DNA of 64,000 nucleotides from contig NZ_AP012541.1 of NCBI RefSeq assembly GCF_000829035.1, forward strand, positions 1,922,001 through 1,986,000, given 5' to 3'. A program made the translations under genes and the position numbers. The DNA is from Lacticaseibacillus paracasei subsp. paracasei. GTDB taxonomy: Bacteria; Bacillota; Bacilli; Lactobacillales; Lactobacillaceae. Positions 9,269-17,631 of the stretch are shown in pieces. The first letter of the stretch is position 1; each line of letters opens with the position of its first letter. The notes beneath the pieces were generated by a model. That model worked only from the letters and a program-made list of their open reading frames with translations, was not told the origin of the DNA and ran no database searches.

Positions 9269-10147
9269 TTATTGCGCTAACACCCAATGCGCCGGTGCTG
9301 CTTCGACCAGTGAGGCAGTCGGATCAAGCGCCTGCCGGTCAAAGTGCAACACCGGTTTTTGCTGCTCAAGCATTGGATCAGCCTGCGGAACCGATGACAG
9401 CAGCGTCTGCGTGTAAGGATGCAGCGGATGGTGATAAATCGCATCTGTATCGCCTACCTCAACGATGCGACCTTGATACATGACCACAATTTTATCACTA
9501 ATGTAGTGAACCATCGATAGATCATGAGCAATAAAAAGATAGGTCAAGTGTTGTTCATGCTGAATTTGCCGCAACAAATTGACAATCTGTGCCTGAATCG
9601 ACACGTCCAACGCTGAAATCGGCTCATCAAGCACTAAAAACTTAGGCTGTACCGCCAAAGCTCGAGCAATGCCTATTCGTTGCCGTTGTCCGCCAGAAAA
9701 TTCATGGGGAAAACGATTAATCACGTCTGCAGGTAAACCAACCTGCGTCAACAGCCGTAAAACTTGCGCCAGCCTTACTTCCCTCGAGGTGGCCAAATGA
9801 AAATTGTCGATGCCTTCAGCAATGATATCGACCACTTTTTGCCGCGGATTCAAGGATTCGAACGGATCTTGAAACACCATCTGGACCTGACGGCGAAAGT
9901 CTTTGCGCGCCGCATGTGAGAAATGACGGATCGACTGACCGCCAAAAAGAACATCACCACCGGAAATCGGACCAATCCCAGCGATAGCGCGGCCAGTTGT
10001 TGTCTTACCTGACCCAGACTCGCCAACCAAGCCGACTGTGGTTCCGGCATTGATCGTGAAGTTAATTTGATCGACGGCTTTGATTGCTTGCCGCCCTTTA
10101 TAAAAAGTGACACTTAGATCGTTCATCGTCAATAACGGTTCTGTCAA
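9269..10147 (-). CDS. oppF: Oligopeptide ABC transporter ATP-binding protein OppF
   Basis: A 292-residue ATPase with Walker A GESGSGKTT, signature SGGQRQRIGIARAL, Walker B LVLDEP and the C-terminal extension (HPLHPYTQTLLSSVPQADP) typical of OppF/DppF. It pairs with OppD to drive peptide uptake through OppB/OppC. Its start overlaps the oppD stop by four bases. The C-terminus (EAAPAHWVLAQ) is short compared with OppF proteins carrying a long Fe-S loop. Confidence 0.93.
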   Translation of the reverse strand: MTEPLLTMNDLSVTFYKGRQAIKAVDQINFTINAGTTVGLVGESGSGKTTTGRAIAGIGPISGGDVLFGGQSIRHFSHAARKDFRRQVQMVFQDPFESLNPRQKVVDIIAEGIDNFHLATSREVRLAQVLRLLTQVGLPADVINRFPHEFSGGQRQRIGIARALAVQPKFLVLDEPISALDVSIQAQIVNLLRQIQHEQHLTYLFIAHDLSMVHYISDKIVVMYQGRIVEVGDTDAIYHHPLHPYTQTLLSSVPQADPMLEQQKPVLHFDRQALDPTASLVEAAPAHWVLAQ

Positions 10148-11232
10148 ACTGGCACACCTCCCGCTTGCTGGCTTTCAACTACTGGATCGTTTGTCTGTTC
10201 AGCATGCAACTGAGCAAATCGCGCCCAACGTTTCTGAATAGTGACTGGTGGCTGATAGTGTGGGGTTCGCGGATCTAATAACCACGAACGTACAAAATGT
10301 GTCGGCGATACTTGAAACAACGGCGGTTCTTTTTTAAAGTCGATTGGCATTGCGTAAGGATTGCGCGGAGCAAAAGCATCCCCCTTAATAGGTTGATGCA
10401 AATCAGGTGGCGTTCCCGGCAAGGTAAACAATTGGTCACGTTGATCATCTGAACTAGGAACGGCATCTAGCAATCCCCAAGTATAGGGATGCTGGGGATG
10501 ATAGAAAATCTCGTTAGCTGTCCCCACTTCGACAATTTTGCCCGCATACATAATCGCCACACGATCCGCAATGTTTGCGACCACGCCTAAGTCATGAGTG
10601 ATGAAAATGACACTCAAATCATGTTTGGCTTTTTGCGCTTTAATCAACGCCAAAATTTGTGCCTGCAACGTCACGTCCAACGCAGTGGTCGGTTCATCAG
10701 CAATCAGAACTTTGGGCTGCATCACCAGCGCCATGGCGATCATCGCGCGTTGACGCTGACCGCCAGAAAGTTCATGCGGATATTTGCGGGCAATCAAAGC
10801 TGGGTCAGCTAATCCGACATCTTCAATCGCCGCAAACACCGCCTGCCTCAAGGCCCGACCGTGAACATGGCGATGCACCTTCAAGCCTTCGCCAATCTGG
10901 CGGCCAATGCGCATCGTCGGATTCAAACCGCTAAGTGGATCTTGAAAAATCAGCCCCAGCTCTTGCCCGCGCAGATGGGTGTACTGACGCCGACTCGTCT
11001 GCAATAAATCCGTCTCGCCATACAGCATCTCGTCAGCAGTCACCACAGCATCCTTGCCCAACAACCCCAGCAAAGCATGGGTTGCCACCGACTTGCCTGA
11101 TCCCGATTCGCCTACCAGCGCTAACGTTTCGCCTTGACGCAAATTTAAATCCACGCCGTTAACAGCATAAACTTGTTCATTACCTTCATTAAAAATGACC
11201 TTTAAATTTTTAACTGTGACGATGTCCGTCAT
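10144..11232 (-). CDS. oppD: Oligopeptide ABC transporter ATP-binding protein OppD
   Basis: 362 residues with Walker A GESGSGKSV, signature LSGGQRQRAMIAMAL, Walker B LIADEPTTALD and the oligopeptide C-terminal region (HPQHPYTWGLLDAVPSSDD, then LPGTPPDLHQP...CFAPRNP-like, here AFAPRNP). The usual cysteines of the OppD C-terminal loop are absent here. It is co-transcribed with oppF (overlap) and follows the small membrane gene by 50 bases. Confidence 0.93.
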   Translation of the reverse strand: MTDIVTVKNLKVIFNEGNEQVYAVNGVDLNLRQGETLALVGESGSGKSVATHALLGLLGKDAVVTADEMLYGETDLLQTSRRQYTHLRGQELGLIFQDPLSGLNPTMRIGRQIGEGLKVHRHVHGRALRQAVFAAIEDVGLADPALIARKYPHELSGGQRQRAMIAMALVMQPKVLIADEPTTALDVTLQAQILALIKAQKAKHDLSVIFITHDLGVVANIADRVAIMYAGKIVEVGTANEIFYHPQHPYTWGLLDAVPSSDDQRDQLFTLPGTPPDLHQPIKGDAFAPRNPYAMPIDFKKEPPLFQVSPTHFVRSWLLDPRTPHYQPPVTIQKRWARFAQLHAEQTNDPVVESQQAGGVPV

Positions 11233-11282
11233 ATGTTCACTTCCTTCAATCGCATTTTGAACTTAACAATGCCGCTAACCAC

Positions 11283-11597
11283 TTACTTTTCATATAGAAA
11301 TAGATCGACGATAATGCCGCCAAACAAATTGATCGCCGTTAGCACACTCATCTCTATATTTGTCGGTAAGTGTTTGATAAACTGTGCGGTCAGATGGCCA
11401 TGCGGTCGTTCAGTATGCCAAATCAATCTCATAGCCAGCAAGAACACCGTCACACCTGCAAGAAGCCAAAAGGTTTGATGAAGCCCCCACAACAAGGCTA
11501 GCAGGAAATGGTTCTGGCGCAGTGCAAGGCCTGTTGTCACCAACAAAAGGCCTGCAAACGCACCTGCGACAATTTCCCAATGATGTTTCTGCATCAC
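11283..11597 (-). CDS. Small membrane protein inside the opp operon
   Basis: A 104-residue protein with three hydrophobic segments (about residues 10-25, 30-52 and 75-98). I do not recognise a family. The start is GTG at 11597 (AGGAGG eight bases upstream) or the adjacent ATG. It lies between oppC and oppD in the same direction, so it should be expressed with the transporter. It could be an accessory subunit or an unrelated passenger; nothing in the sequence decides. Confidence 0.6.
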   Translation of the reverse strand: MMQKHHWEIVAGAFAGLLLVTTGLALRQNHFLLALLWGLHQTFWLLAGVTVFLLAMRLIWHTERPHGHLTAQFIKHLPTNIEMSVLTAINLFGGIIVDLFLYEK

Positions 11598-11697
11598 TCA
11601 AAAAACCTCCTTTTCTTCGCATTGATTTCAGGCACATACCAGTAGCTTTTGGGTGAGACAAAGGTCGTCTCTTACTGTCATGTGCGCTAAAATTAGC

Positions 11698-12681
11698 CTA
11701 GCTTTGGAATTTAGGGTCAAGCGCATCCCGCAAGCCGTCCCCGACAATGTTGAAAGCAAAAACAATTGCAACCAACACTAGAATCGGCACATAAAGCTGC
11801 ATGGGGTGCTGCAACATCTGATCCTGACCATTTGAAATCAAAATCCCTAAGCTGGTATTGGGTGCCTGAATGCCCATTCCCAAGAAACTTAGACTTGCTT
11901 CACCAAAAATATTCTGCGGAATGCTTTGACCGATGTCCAAAATCAAAATGCTCATCATGTTGGGTACGAGATGTCGTGTCATAATCCGCCATAGCGGGGT
12001 GTCTAACATCACTGCGGCCGTCACGTAATCCAATCCGCGCAATTGCATCACCAAACCGCGCGCCTGCCGTGCTGAACTCGACCAACTAGTCACTGCCAGC
12101 GCAAATAACATCGTCCAAACGCCGTCGCCTAACACGATCATCAGCAGCATCGTAATCAATAAACTCGGAAGTGAATTGAAAACTTCAATGATCCGCATCA
12201 TCACTTCATCCACCCAGCCGCCAAAAAATGCCATAGTCATGCCGTAGATCGTTCCGAATCCAATCGCCAAGATCGTACTTAAAATGGCGACCAATAAGGA
12301 CACTTGAACCCCAAGGCATAGACGGGTAAAAAGATCTCGTCCAAGTCGATCGGTCCCCAGCCAATGCGCAGCACTCGGACCAATATTCCGACTGTCAACT
12401 CGGATTAGATTTGGATCATAGTGTTGTATTTTTGGCCCAATAAGCGCAACCATGACAATTAAAATCAAAATCACGGTCCAGAACATGGCTAACCGATCTT
12501 TGAATAGCTTGTGACGCGCTGAGGCCCAGAAACCAACACTTTTAGGCACACCATCGTGGACATTGATTTCTGGCGTTGCCCCTGACTGATCAAAAGTTGC
12601 GTCAGAGACAACCGGTGCAGCTTCACTACCAACTGTCGGTACTTTTTTAAAAAATTGAAAATCCTGATTGCTTGCGGCCAT
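11698..12681 (-). CDS. oppC: Oligopeptide ABC transporter permease OppC
   Basis: About 327 residues. A hydrophilic N-terminus (about 70 residues) precedes the OppC_N segment and six membrane helices with the BPD_transp_1 motif region (EASLSFLGMGIQAPNTSLGILI), the ATPase-contacting EAA-type loop of OppC. I choose the ATG at 12681, with AAGGAGG 11 bases upstream; a longer frame to 12771 runs into the hairpin repeats and is unlikely to be translated. The partner is OppB. Confidence 0.92.
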   Translation of the reverse strand: MAASNQDFQFFKKVPTVGSEAAPVVSDATFDQSGATPEINVHDGVPKSVGFWASARHKLFKDRLAMFWTVILILIVMVALIGPKIQHYDPNLIRVDSRNIGPSAAHWLGTDRLGRDLFTRLCLGVQVSLLVAILSTILAIGFGTIYGMTMAFFGGWVDEVMMRIIEVFNSLPSLLITMLLMIVLGDGVWTMLFALAVTSWSSSARQARGLVMQLRGLDYVTAAVMLDTPLWRIMTRHLVPNMMSILILDIGQSIPQNIFGEASLSFLGMGIQAPNTSLGILISNGQDQMLQHPMQLYVPILVLVAIVFAFNIVGDGLRDALDPKFQS

Positions 12682-12718
12682 GTGTTGATTAGCCTCCTTA
12701 ATGGCACTTTGTTTAAAC

Positions 12719-12831
12719 GCGTTCGCTGACCCAGAAACCTCCGTGTAAGGACCTTGGTCGCAATGGCCCAAGTGCGGCCCATCACGCCCAAGGCCTCTTA
12801 CACTCCGGTTTCTAACCGGGTCAGCTCACGC
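12719..12831. repeat. Hairpin repeat unit 1 between oppB and oppC
   Basis: A 113-bp imperfect inverted repeat. The outer arms GCGTTCGCTGACCC and GGGTCAGCTCACGC pair except for two central bases, then inner arms continue (GTAAGGACCTTGG with CCAAGGCCTCTTAC). It resembles unit 2 and differs from it in ways that keep pairing (see findings). It sits in the transcribed spacer upstream of oppC, where it could trim or stabilise mRNA. Confidence 0.85.
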
Positions 12832-12843
12832 TCTTCCTTAAAC

Positions 12844-12955
12844 GCGTTCGCCAGCCCAGAAACCTCCGTGTAAGGACCTCAAGCGCAATGGCCAAAGTAC
12901 GGCCATCACGCTTGAGGCCTCTTACACTCCGGTTTCTAACCGGGCTGGCTCACGC
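12844..12955. repeat. Hairpin repeat unit 2, overlapping the end of oppB
   Basis: A 112-bp imperfect inverted repeat (arms GCGTTCGCCAGCCC and GGGCTGGCTCACGC; inner arms GACCTCAAGCGCAATGGCC and GGCCATCACGCTTGAGGCC). Its right end overlaps the last two codons and stop of oppB (stop at 12950-12952). The same CTCACGCTCT edge is present at the end of unit 1, so the repeated block includes the oppB terminus. Confidence 0.85.
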
Positions 12956-13903
12956 TCTGTCATATAATTTAATGCGTGGGTCTGCCAAGGTGTATAGCAT
13001 ATCGGTGATAAACATCGTGACGATGTAGAGGATGGCCAGTAGGACGGTTTCGCCCATGATGATGGGCACATCGCGGTTATTTAAGGCGGTGACGAAGTAT
13101 TGGCCGACACCAGGGATCACAAAAATGCTTTCGATGAAAATTGAACCCGTGATGCCGAATGCCAAGGTCACCGGCAAAGAAGTGATGATGGGAATTGAAG
13201 CATTGCGGACAATGTGGTGCAACACTATCTGCGATTCTGATAGTCCTTTTGCCCGAGCCGTCATGACATATTCGCTAGAGGCAACATCCACCATCGAATT
13301 TTTTAAAAGGCGGGTATAGATTGCAATGTAAGTCACGCCGCCAGCAATGGTTGGCAAAATCGTATAAATCCAGCCGCCCCACCAAGTTTGATCGCCGCTG
13401 GGCCAACCAATGATTGGAAACCAGCCAAGTTTGCCTCCAAAGTAGCTTTGCAACAACAAACCCAGCACGAGGCTTGGAATTGACATCAGAAAAAGCGCTA
13501 CAATGGTGACCGCTCGATCAAGCCATGTATTTTTATACACGGCTGCTAAAATACCTAGTAACAACCCTAGTGGAATGCCAAACAGCATCTGTTGAATGCC
13601 CAATCGAGCCGATGCGGGCAAGCAATCCCGAATCAAGCTGCTAATCGTCACTGACGGATCAGAAATTGATTCACCAAATTGACCATGAAGCATGTTGTTC
13701 ATCGTGATACCATAACGTTCCAAGACTGGCTTATCTAAGCCCGTATTTTGATACACCTGTGCTCTGGTAGCTGCTGGCAATTTGTCGGTTTGCGCACTCA
13801 ACGCATCTCCCGGAACTGCCGCGACCATAAAGAATGTAGCCGTTGCGATTAAAAAAGTAGCAATCAGCAATTCAACAAATCGTCGAACAATCAATTTGAC
13901 CAT
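12950..13903 (-). CDS. oppB: Oligopeptide ABC transporter permease OppB
   Basis: 317 residues with six membrane helices, an N-terminal first helix (RRFVELLIATFLIATATFFMVAAVPGD) and the permease loop VLHHIVRNASIPIITSLP...ESIFVIPGVGQYFVTALNNRD, characteristic of OppB/DppB. The start is ATG at 13903. A run of Gs lies upstream at a rather long distance, so initiation may be weak or coupled. Its 3' end is embedded in hairpin repeat 2. Confidence 0.93.
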   Translation of the reverse strand: MVKLIVRRFVELLIATFLIATATFFMVAAVPGDALSAQTDKLPAATRAQVYQNTGLDKPVLERYGITMNNMLHGQFGESISDPSVTISSLIRDCLPASARLGIQQMLFGIPLGLLLGILAAVYKNTWLDRAVTIVALFLMSIPSLVLGLLLQSYFGGKLGWFPIIGWPSGDQTWWGGWIYTILPTIAGGVTYIAIYTRLLKNSMVDVASSEYVMTARAKGLSESQIVLHHIVRNASIPIITSLPVTLAFGITGSIFIESIFVIPGVGQYFVTALNNRDVPIIMGETVLLAILYIVTMFITDMLYTLADPRIKLYDRA

Positions 13904-14007
13904 GGTGCTAATTGCCCCCTTTTGACATCGTCATGCCGCATAAACTGACATCTCCTTTAAAACCCTATGGACACCAACCGCCAACATCAATCAGCATCAA
14001 AAAGTCA

Positions 14008-15678
14008 TCATTCTTTTGATGCGTAAGTGTAATTAAACGTACCGCCGAAGACCGTCGTTTGGAGATTCTTGACAGACTTATTGATATAAATCCGCGATTG
14101 CGGGTTGGTCAATGGTACGACACCGAAGTCCTTGGCAACCAACTGATTTTCAAGCTGCTTGTAGAGCGTTAATCGTTGCGCCGTCGTGAGGTTACCGTTT
14201 AATTGGTCGTCCAGATCATCAAAAGTCTTGCTGTTATAGCCACCAAAGAATTTTTGGAATCCATTGCCAGAATTCCATAGGCTCAAGTAGGCGTTCGGAT
14301 CAGCCGTTGCTAACCAGCCATTGGCCAGCAGATCGTACTGATTGTCATTTCGCATTTGGATAAAGCTGGCAGTATCAGGTGCTGTTTTGACGGTCACTTT
14401 GACACCAAGATTTTCCTGAATCGTTTGCTTCAACCATGTGGCCGTATCATCACTGCCAAGCGTCAAATAAACAAAGTTCAGTTTAGTCAAATCAGTCGAC
14501 TTCCCTAATTCTTGTAAACCTTCTTTCAACAATGCTTGTCGCTTCGCCTTCGTGTTGTACTGTGCCTGTGCCGTTTTCAACGGATTGCCGACGTACTCGC
14601 CATAATTGGTCCCGCTCACATCCAACGACTGCGGCACCATCGTGTATGTTGGCTTGTCCCGACCATCATTCACTGCCTTGTTATAGCTCGTTCGATCAAT
14701 TGACAAGGAAAAAGCTTCACGAACCTTCACATTTTTGAAAAGTCCTTGGGTTCCACCGTTGTGTTGATTCATGATCAACACTTTCGTTGTCGAACCGTTC
14801 TGTTTTCGAGAGACAAGTTTGCTGCTTTTGGCGAGTTGATTAAAATCGCTGATCAGCTTGCCTGAGGCAGATAGTGCGTCCAACTGACCACTTTGCATGA
14901 GCGAAAGAACCGTTGATGGTTTTTTCACCGTTGTGTAATTCACGGTCTGGAGCTTCACTTTCTTAGCGTTCCAGTATGTTTTATTTTTCTTGAGCGTGAT
15001 CTTGTCGTCCTTTTTCCAAGACGTCAATTTAAACGGGCCATTGAAAACTTGATCTTGCACGTCGGTTTTCCACTTTTTGTTGCCGACTTTGTTAATCTTG
15101 TCCAAGCGCACTGGGTAATAAATCACGGTCGCCATGTCTGACAAAAGTGATGAATAAGCATAGGCCAGCCTGATTTGCAGTGTTTTCGCATCCAAGGCTT
15201 TCACCCCTAAATCGGCCACACTGCCTTTGCCGGTGTTATAGGCTTCGGCCCCTTTGATAAAGTACGCGCTCGAAGCCTGCGCAAAAGCATTTTCCTTCTT
15301 CAGCAGACGCTGAAACGAATCAACATACTGCTGGGCAGTCACGGCTTTTCCGTCTGACCATTTTGCATCGCGCAACTTGAATGTATAGGTCAATCCATCG
15401 GCCGACTTGGTATAAGATTTGGCGCCGGTCAGCACCACCTTATCCTTGCCATTCGTCGATTCAATGGTCGTCAGCCCTTCTTGCACCTCAGACAAAATGT
15501 CATTTTCGTTCGAGTTCCGCATATCATTCACATCGAGTGTGGTTGGATCATCTGTTTCTGACAAATTCAAAGTCTGCCTTGAACCCGACGCCGAAGTGTT
15601 TTTACTGCCGCAAGCGACGAGAATGGTGGCGAGTGCCAAGCCGGTGATAAGTGCTGTTACCAAGTGGTTCTTCTGCAT
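14008..15678 (-). CDS. oppA: Oligopeptide-binding lipoprotein OppA
   Basis: About 556 residues. The N-terminus is a lipoprotein signal peptide (basic start, hydrophobic core, lipobox LVAC), so Cys is lipidated and the protein is tethered outside the membrane. The SBP_bac_5 fold is visible from DDPTTLDVNDMRNSNENDI through YTFKLRDAKWSDGKAVTAQQYVDSFQRLL. The start is ATG at 15678 (GGGAG 11 bases upstream); the frame extends to 15720 but through the terminator hairpin. It captures peptides for OppBCDF. Its expression is probably set by the leader peptide and terminator immediately upstream. Confidence 0.93.
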   Translation of the reverse strand: MQKNHLVTALITGLALATILVACGSKNTSASGSRQTLNLSETDDPTTLDVNDMRNSNENDILSEVQEGLTTIESTNGKDKVVLTGAKSYTKSADGLTYTFKLRDAKWSDGKAVTAQQYVDSFQRLLKKENAFAQASSAYFIKGAEAYNTGKGSVADLGVKALDAKTLQIRLAYAYSSLLSDMATVIYYPVRLDKINKVGNKKWKTDVQDQVFNGPFKLTSWKKDDKITLKKNKTYWNAKKVKLQTVNYTTVKKPSTVLSLMQSGQLDALSASGKLISDFNQLAKSSKLVSRKQNGSTTKVLIMNQHNGGTQGLFKNVKVREAFSLSIDRTSYNKAVNDGRDKPTYTMVPQSLDVSGTNYGEYVGNPLKTAQAQYNTKAKRQALLKEGLQELGKSTDLTKLNFVYLTLGSDDTATWLKQTIQENLGVKVTVKTAPDTASFIQMRNDNQYDLLANGWLATADPNAYLSLWNSGNGFQKFFGGYNSKTFDDLDDQLNGNLTTAQRLTLYKQLENQLVAKDFGVVPLTNPQSRIYINKSVKNLQTTVFGGTFNYTYASKE

Positions 15679-15704
15679 AAAAAATTCATCTCCCAAAACA
15701 AAAT

Positions 15705-15748
15705 AAAACTGGCGATGCATCTAGAGTTCTAGATACACCGCCAGTTTT
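15705..15748 (-). terminator. Intrinsic terminator in the oppA leader (attenuator)
   Basis: A long stem (AAAACTGGCGGTGTATCTAG against CTAGATGCATCGCCAGTTTT, minus strand) is followed by a T-rich stretch and only then by the oppA ribosome site. No gene lies between the leader promoter and this terminator except the 31-codon leader peptide, so it acts as an attenuator for the opp operon. Confidence 0.85.
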
Positions 15749-15775
15749 GTCCTTCGTTCAAGTCAAGTGATCCCG

Positions 15776-15871
15776 TCACCCAAACCAAACCCTAGCCATG
15801 TAAATAGAACTGCTGTGTGATTCACAGCAGCAGCACATTGACATGGACATGGCTTGGTTAAACTTTGTCAT
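15776..15871 (-). CDS. Cys-rich leader peptide of the opp operon
   Basis: A 31-codon reading frame with a strong ribosome site (GGAAGGAG, eight bases before the ATG at 15871; an adjacent GTG is also possible). The peptide contains the run MSMSMCCCCESHSS: four consecutive cysteine codons (15824-15835). Those codons lie in one arm of a hairpin (CTGCTGTG with CACAGCAG, 15810-15830). A terminator follows 28 bases after the stop. This is the layout of ribosome-mediated transcription attenuation, with charged tRNA-Cys as the likely signal. Confidence 0.78.
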   Translation of the reverse strand: MTKFNQAMSMSMCCCCESHSSSIYMARVWFG

Positions 15872-15902
15872 CACGGCGACTCCTTCCGAAGAAATTAGCA
15901 AC

Positions 15903-15931
15903 AGCATACTTTTAAAAAAATAGTTCGTCAA
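15903..15931 (-). promoter_or_regulatory. Promoter of the opp operon leader
   Basis: On the minus strand, TTGACG (15931-15926) and TATGCT (15908-15903) are separated by 17 bases. The start point would fall a few bases downstream, shortly before the leader peptide. From 15932 to 16040 I see nothing further except AT-rich sequence. Confidence 0.75.
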
Positions 15932-16040
15932 TGTGAAAATTTAAAAAATTGACTCATTGGCATTGCATCATCGTCATCATTTGGCAACAAAAGTTCGATG
16001 TATCAGTGCTTATAGGCAACATAAAATCAGCATTAAAAAA

Positions 16041-16721
16041 CTAATGTTTGAGTTGCGGTACCAGTAAATCAGTCAGTGCTTTGACAGAAAATGGGTTTTG
16101 TCCGGTAATTAGCTGACCGTCTTGAACTGCAAACGACTTATATGCTCTTTTTTGTACAAAATGAGCATTGTGTTTATTTGCAACCGTTTTGTTTAAAAAA
16201 GGAACAACTTTTTGTTTACCGGCTAAAATCTCTTCAGCATGTGTAAAACCTGTGATCTTCTTACCAGCAATCAAATACTGACCAGCTTGGTCTTTGATAT
16301 TTAGCAAACCAGCGACGCCATGACAAACTGATGTCACGTATCCTTGATGCTGATAAATTGCCAGCGCTATTGCTTGAAGTGCCTGATTGTCTGGAAAATC
16401 CCACATAACGCCATGGCCCCCAGTGAAATAAATGGCGTCATATTCAGCTGGATTGACTTGCTCTGGCCGTAATGATGCTGTCAAAGCGCGTTCTTGAAAA
16501 TCGTGATCTTCATATATTTTCATGATTGCTGGGTTCGTATATTTCATGCTTCGTGGATCAAGGGGGACAAAGCCGCCTTTCGGACTCACATAGTCAACCG
16601 CGATGTTGGCTTGCTGCATCGCATCAACAAATTCTGCTGCTTCTCCCAACCACAATCCGGTTGGTTCATCTGTATGCTGATAACGTGTTGTATTCGTTAA
16701 CACAACAAGTACTTTTGTCAT
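16041..16721 (-). CDS. DJ-1/PfpI family protein (type 1 glutamine amidotransferase-like)
   Basis: 226 residues with the DJ-1/PfpI fold: YDAIYFTGGHGVMWDFP (residues 95-112) and the nucleophile elbow VTSVCHGVAGLL carrying the conserved Cys. The length and GGHG motif resemble Hsp31-like glyoxalase III or chaperone members. It begins inside the end of the ArsR gene (four-base overlap), so the pair is one operon and this is the likely target of the regulator. Possible roles are aldehyde detoxification or stress response. Confidence 0.85.
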   Translation of the reverse strand: MTKVLVVLTNTTRYQHTDEPTGLWLGEAAEFVDAMQQANIAVDYVSPKGGFVPLDPRSMKYTNPAIMKIYEDHDFQERALTASLRPEQVNPAEYDAIYFTGGHGVMWDFPDNQALQAIALAIYQHQGYVTSVCHGVAGLLNIKDQAGQYLIAGKKITGFTHAEEILAGKQKVVPFLNKTVANKHNAHFVQKRAYKSFAVQDGQLITGQNPFSVKALTDLLVPQLKH

Positions 16722-17050
16722 TTTGCTGCCTCCTGAATCACGGATGTCACATCATCCAAAACTTGTTTCAGCTGATTAATTGAGCTTGTATCATGGGATA
16801 AATAATAATAATTCCGCGTTCCCTCGCGCCGGTATGCCACTAATCCCGCCTGCTTTAAGATTTTCAGGTGATGTGAAACCGCAGGCCGCGATAACGCAGT
16901 CGCCGTCGTCAGTTCACTTACGCGTTTTCCCTGACAAGGTTGATCCGCTAACAAAGCGATGATAATCGCTTGACGCTTTTCATCGCCCAGCGCGACAAGA
17001 AAATCACCAACATCAGATAGTTCTTTTTGCAACTGTTTTAGGCTTGACAT
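16718..17050 (-). CDS. ArsR family transcriptional regulator
   Basis: 110 residues with the ArsR winged helix (LSRPAVSHHLKILKQAGLVAYRREGTRNYYYL). No metal-binding CXC motif is present, so it may sense something other than arsenite or cadmium. The start is ATG at 17050. A possible operator lies directly upstream. It is co-transcribed with the PfpI-like gene. Confidence 0.88.
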   Translation of the reverse strand: MSSLKQLQKELSDVGDFLVALGDEKRQAIIIALLADQPCQGKRVSELTTATALSRPAVSHHLKILKQAGLVAYRREGTRNYYYLSHDTSSINQLKQVLDDVTSVIQEAAK

Positions 17051-17065
17051 TTCTTCACCCTTTCG

Positions 17066-17087
17066 TTTAATTATTTAAACCATTAAA
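17066..17087. promoter_or_regulatory. Possible ArsR operator
   Basis: An AT-rich inverted repeat (TTTAAT and ATTAAA around TATTTAAACC) lies 16 bases before the ArsR start, as expected for autoregulation. The repeat is short and the region AT-rich, so this is tentative. Confidence 0.4.
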
Positions 17088-17192
17088 GCATGTAATGTTG
17101 TTAAAGTCAATAAATCGACACTTGGAGGTGAGACCACGATTACTGGGATTTTCCTTCCACAGAAATGCGCTTGTCTACTCCTGACCGGCAAC

Positions 17193-17228
17193 AAAAAAGC
17201 TGATCACAGCGTGTTGCCGCAACCAGCT
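17193..17228 (-). terminator. Terminator after the 87-residue membrane protein gene
   Basis: On the minus strand, AGCTGG and CAGCT arms (imperfect, longer stem with mismatches) are followed by a run of six T, about 30 bases downstream of the stop at 17262. Confidence 0.6.
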
Positions 17229-17261
17229 AAACTGAACCAAAAATACCATCTGACTTGACGC

Positions 17262-17525
17262 CTATGCGTGCGCTGATTTGCGCATCAAAACGGCTAACAA
17301 GGCGATCCCTGCAAGTGTGAACAAAATTGCCGGTATCAAATTAGCGGCCGTAAACATCACGAAGGCCATCGTGGCGAACAAGCCGCCGATCGACAAACCA
17401 ATGCCCCATTTTTGAACGGCTGTCAAGCTATGGAAAGAGGTGCGGAAACCTAGCGCCAGCAACAATGAACCAGCAAAAGCAACGAGTCCAAAAATAATGT
17501 GGCCTAAAATCAACCAGTTGAACAT
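17262..17525 (-). CDS. Small membrane protein, unknown function
   Basis: About 87 residues with three hydrophobic segments and few charged residues. The start is placed at the ATG at 17525 (GGGGGAG six bases upstream). No family recognised. It is transcribed alone, between an ArsR operon and an ABC exporter, with its own terminator. Confidence 0.6.
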   Translation of the reverse strand: MFNWLILGHIIFGLVAFAGSLLLALGFRTSFHSLTAVQKWGIGLSIGGLFATMAFVMFTAANLIPAILFTLAGIALLAVLMRKSAHA

Positions 17526-17631
17526 ATGTGTCTCCCCCTTATCGTTTGCGGACAAATGCCAACTGCAAAAGCCCGTGTGTCATTTAAAAGTATGACGTCT
17601 TAACTATACGTGAGACTATCACCCCTGCCAA

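Noticed and set aside
12489..12791. 100-codon frame over the oppC N-terminus
   Set aside because: It overlaps oppC in another frame and begins inside hairpin repeat 1; no supporting ribosome site.
12719..12955. Possible insertion sequence remnant
   Set aside because: No transposase fragment and no target duplication seen; the units behave as structured repeats with compensatory changes.
15705..15931. T-box riboswitch before oppA
   Set aside because: No match to the conserved T-box antiterminator sequence (AGGGTGGNACCGCG); the translated Cys-codon frame explains the leader better.
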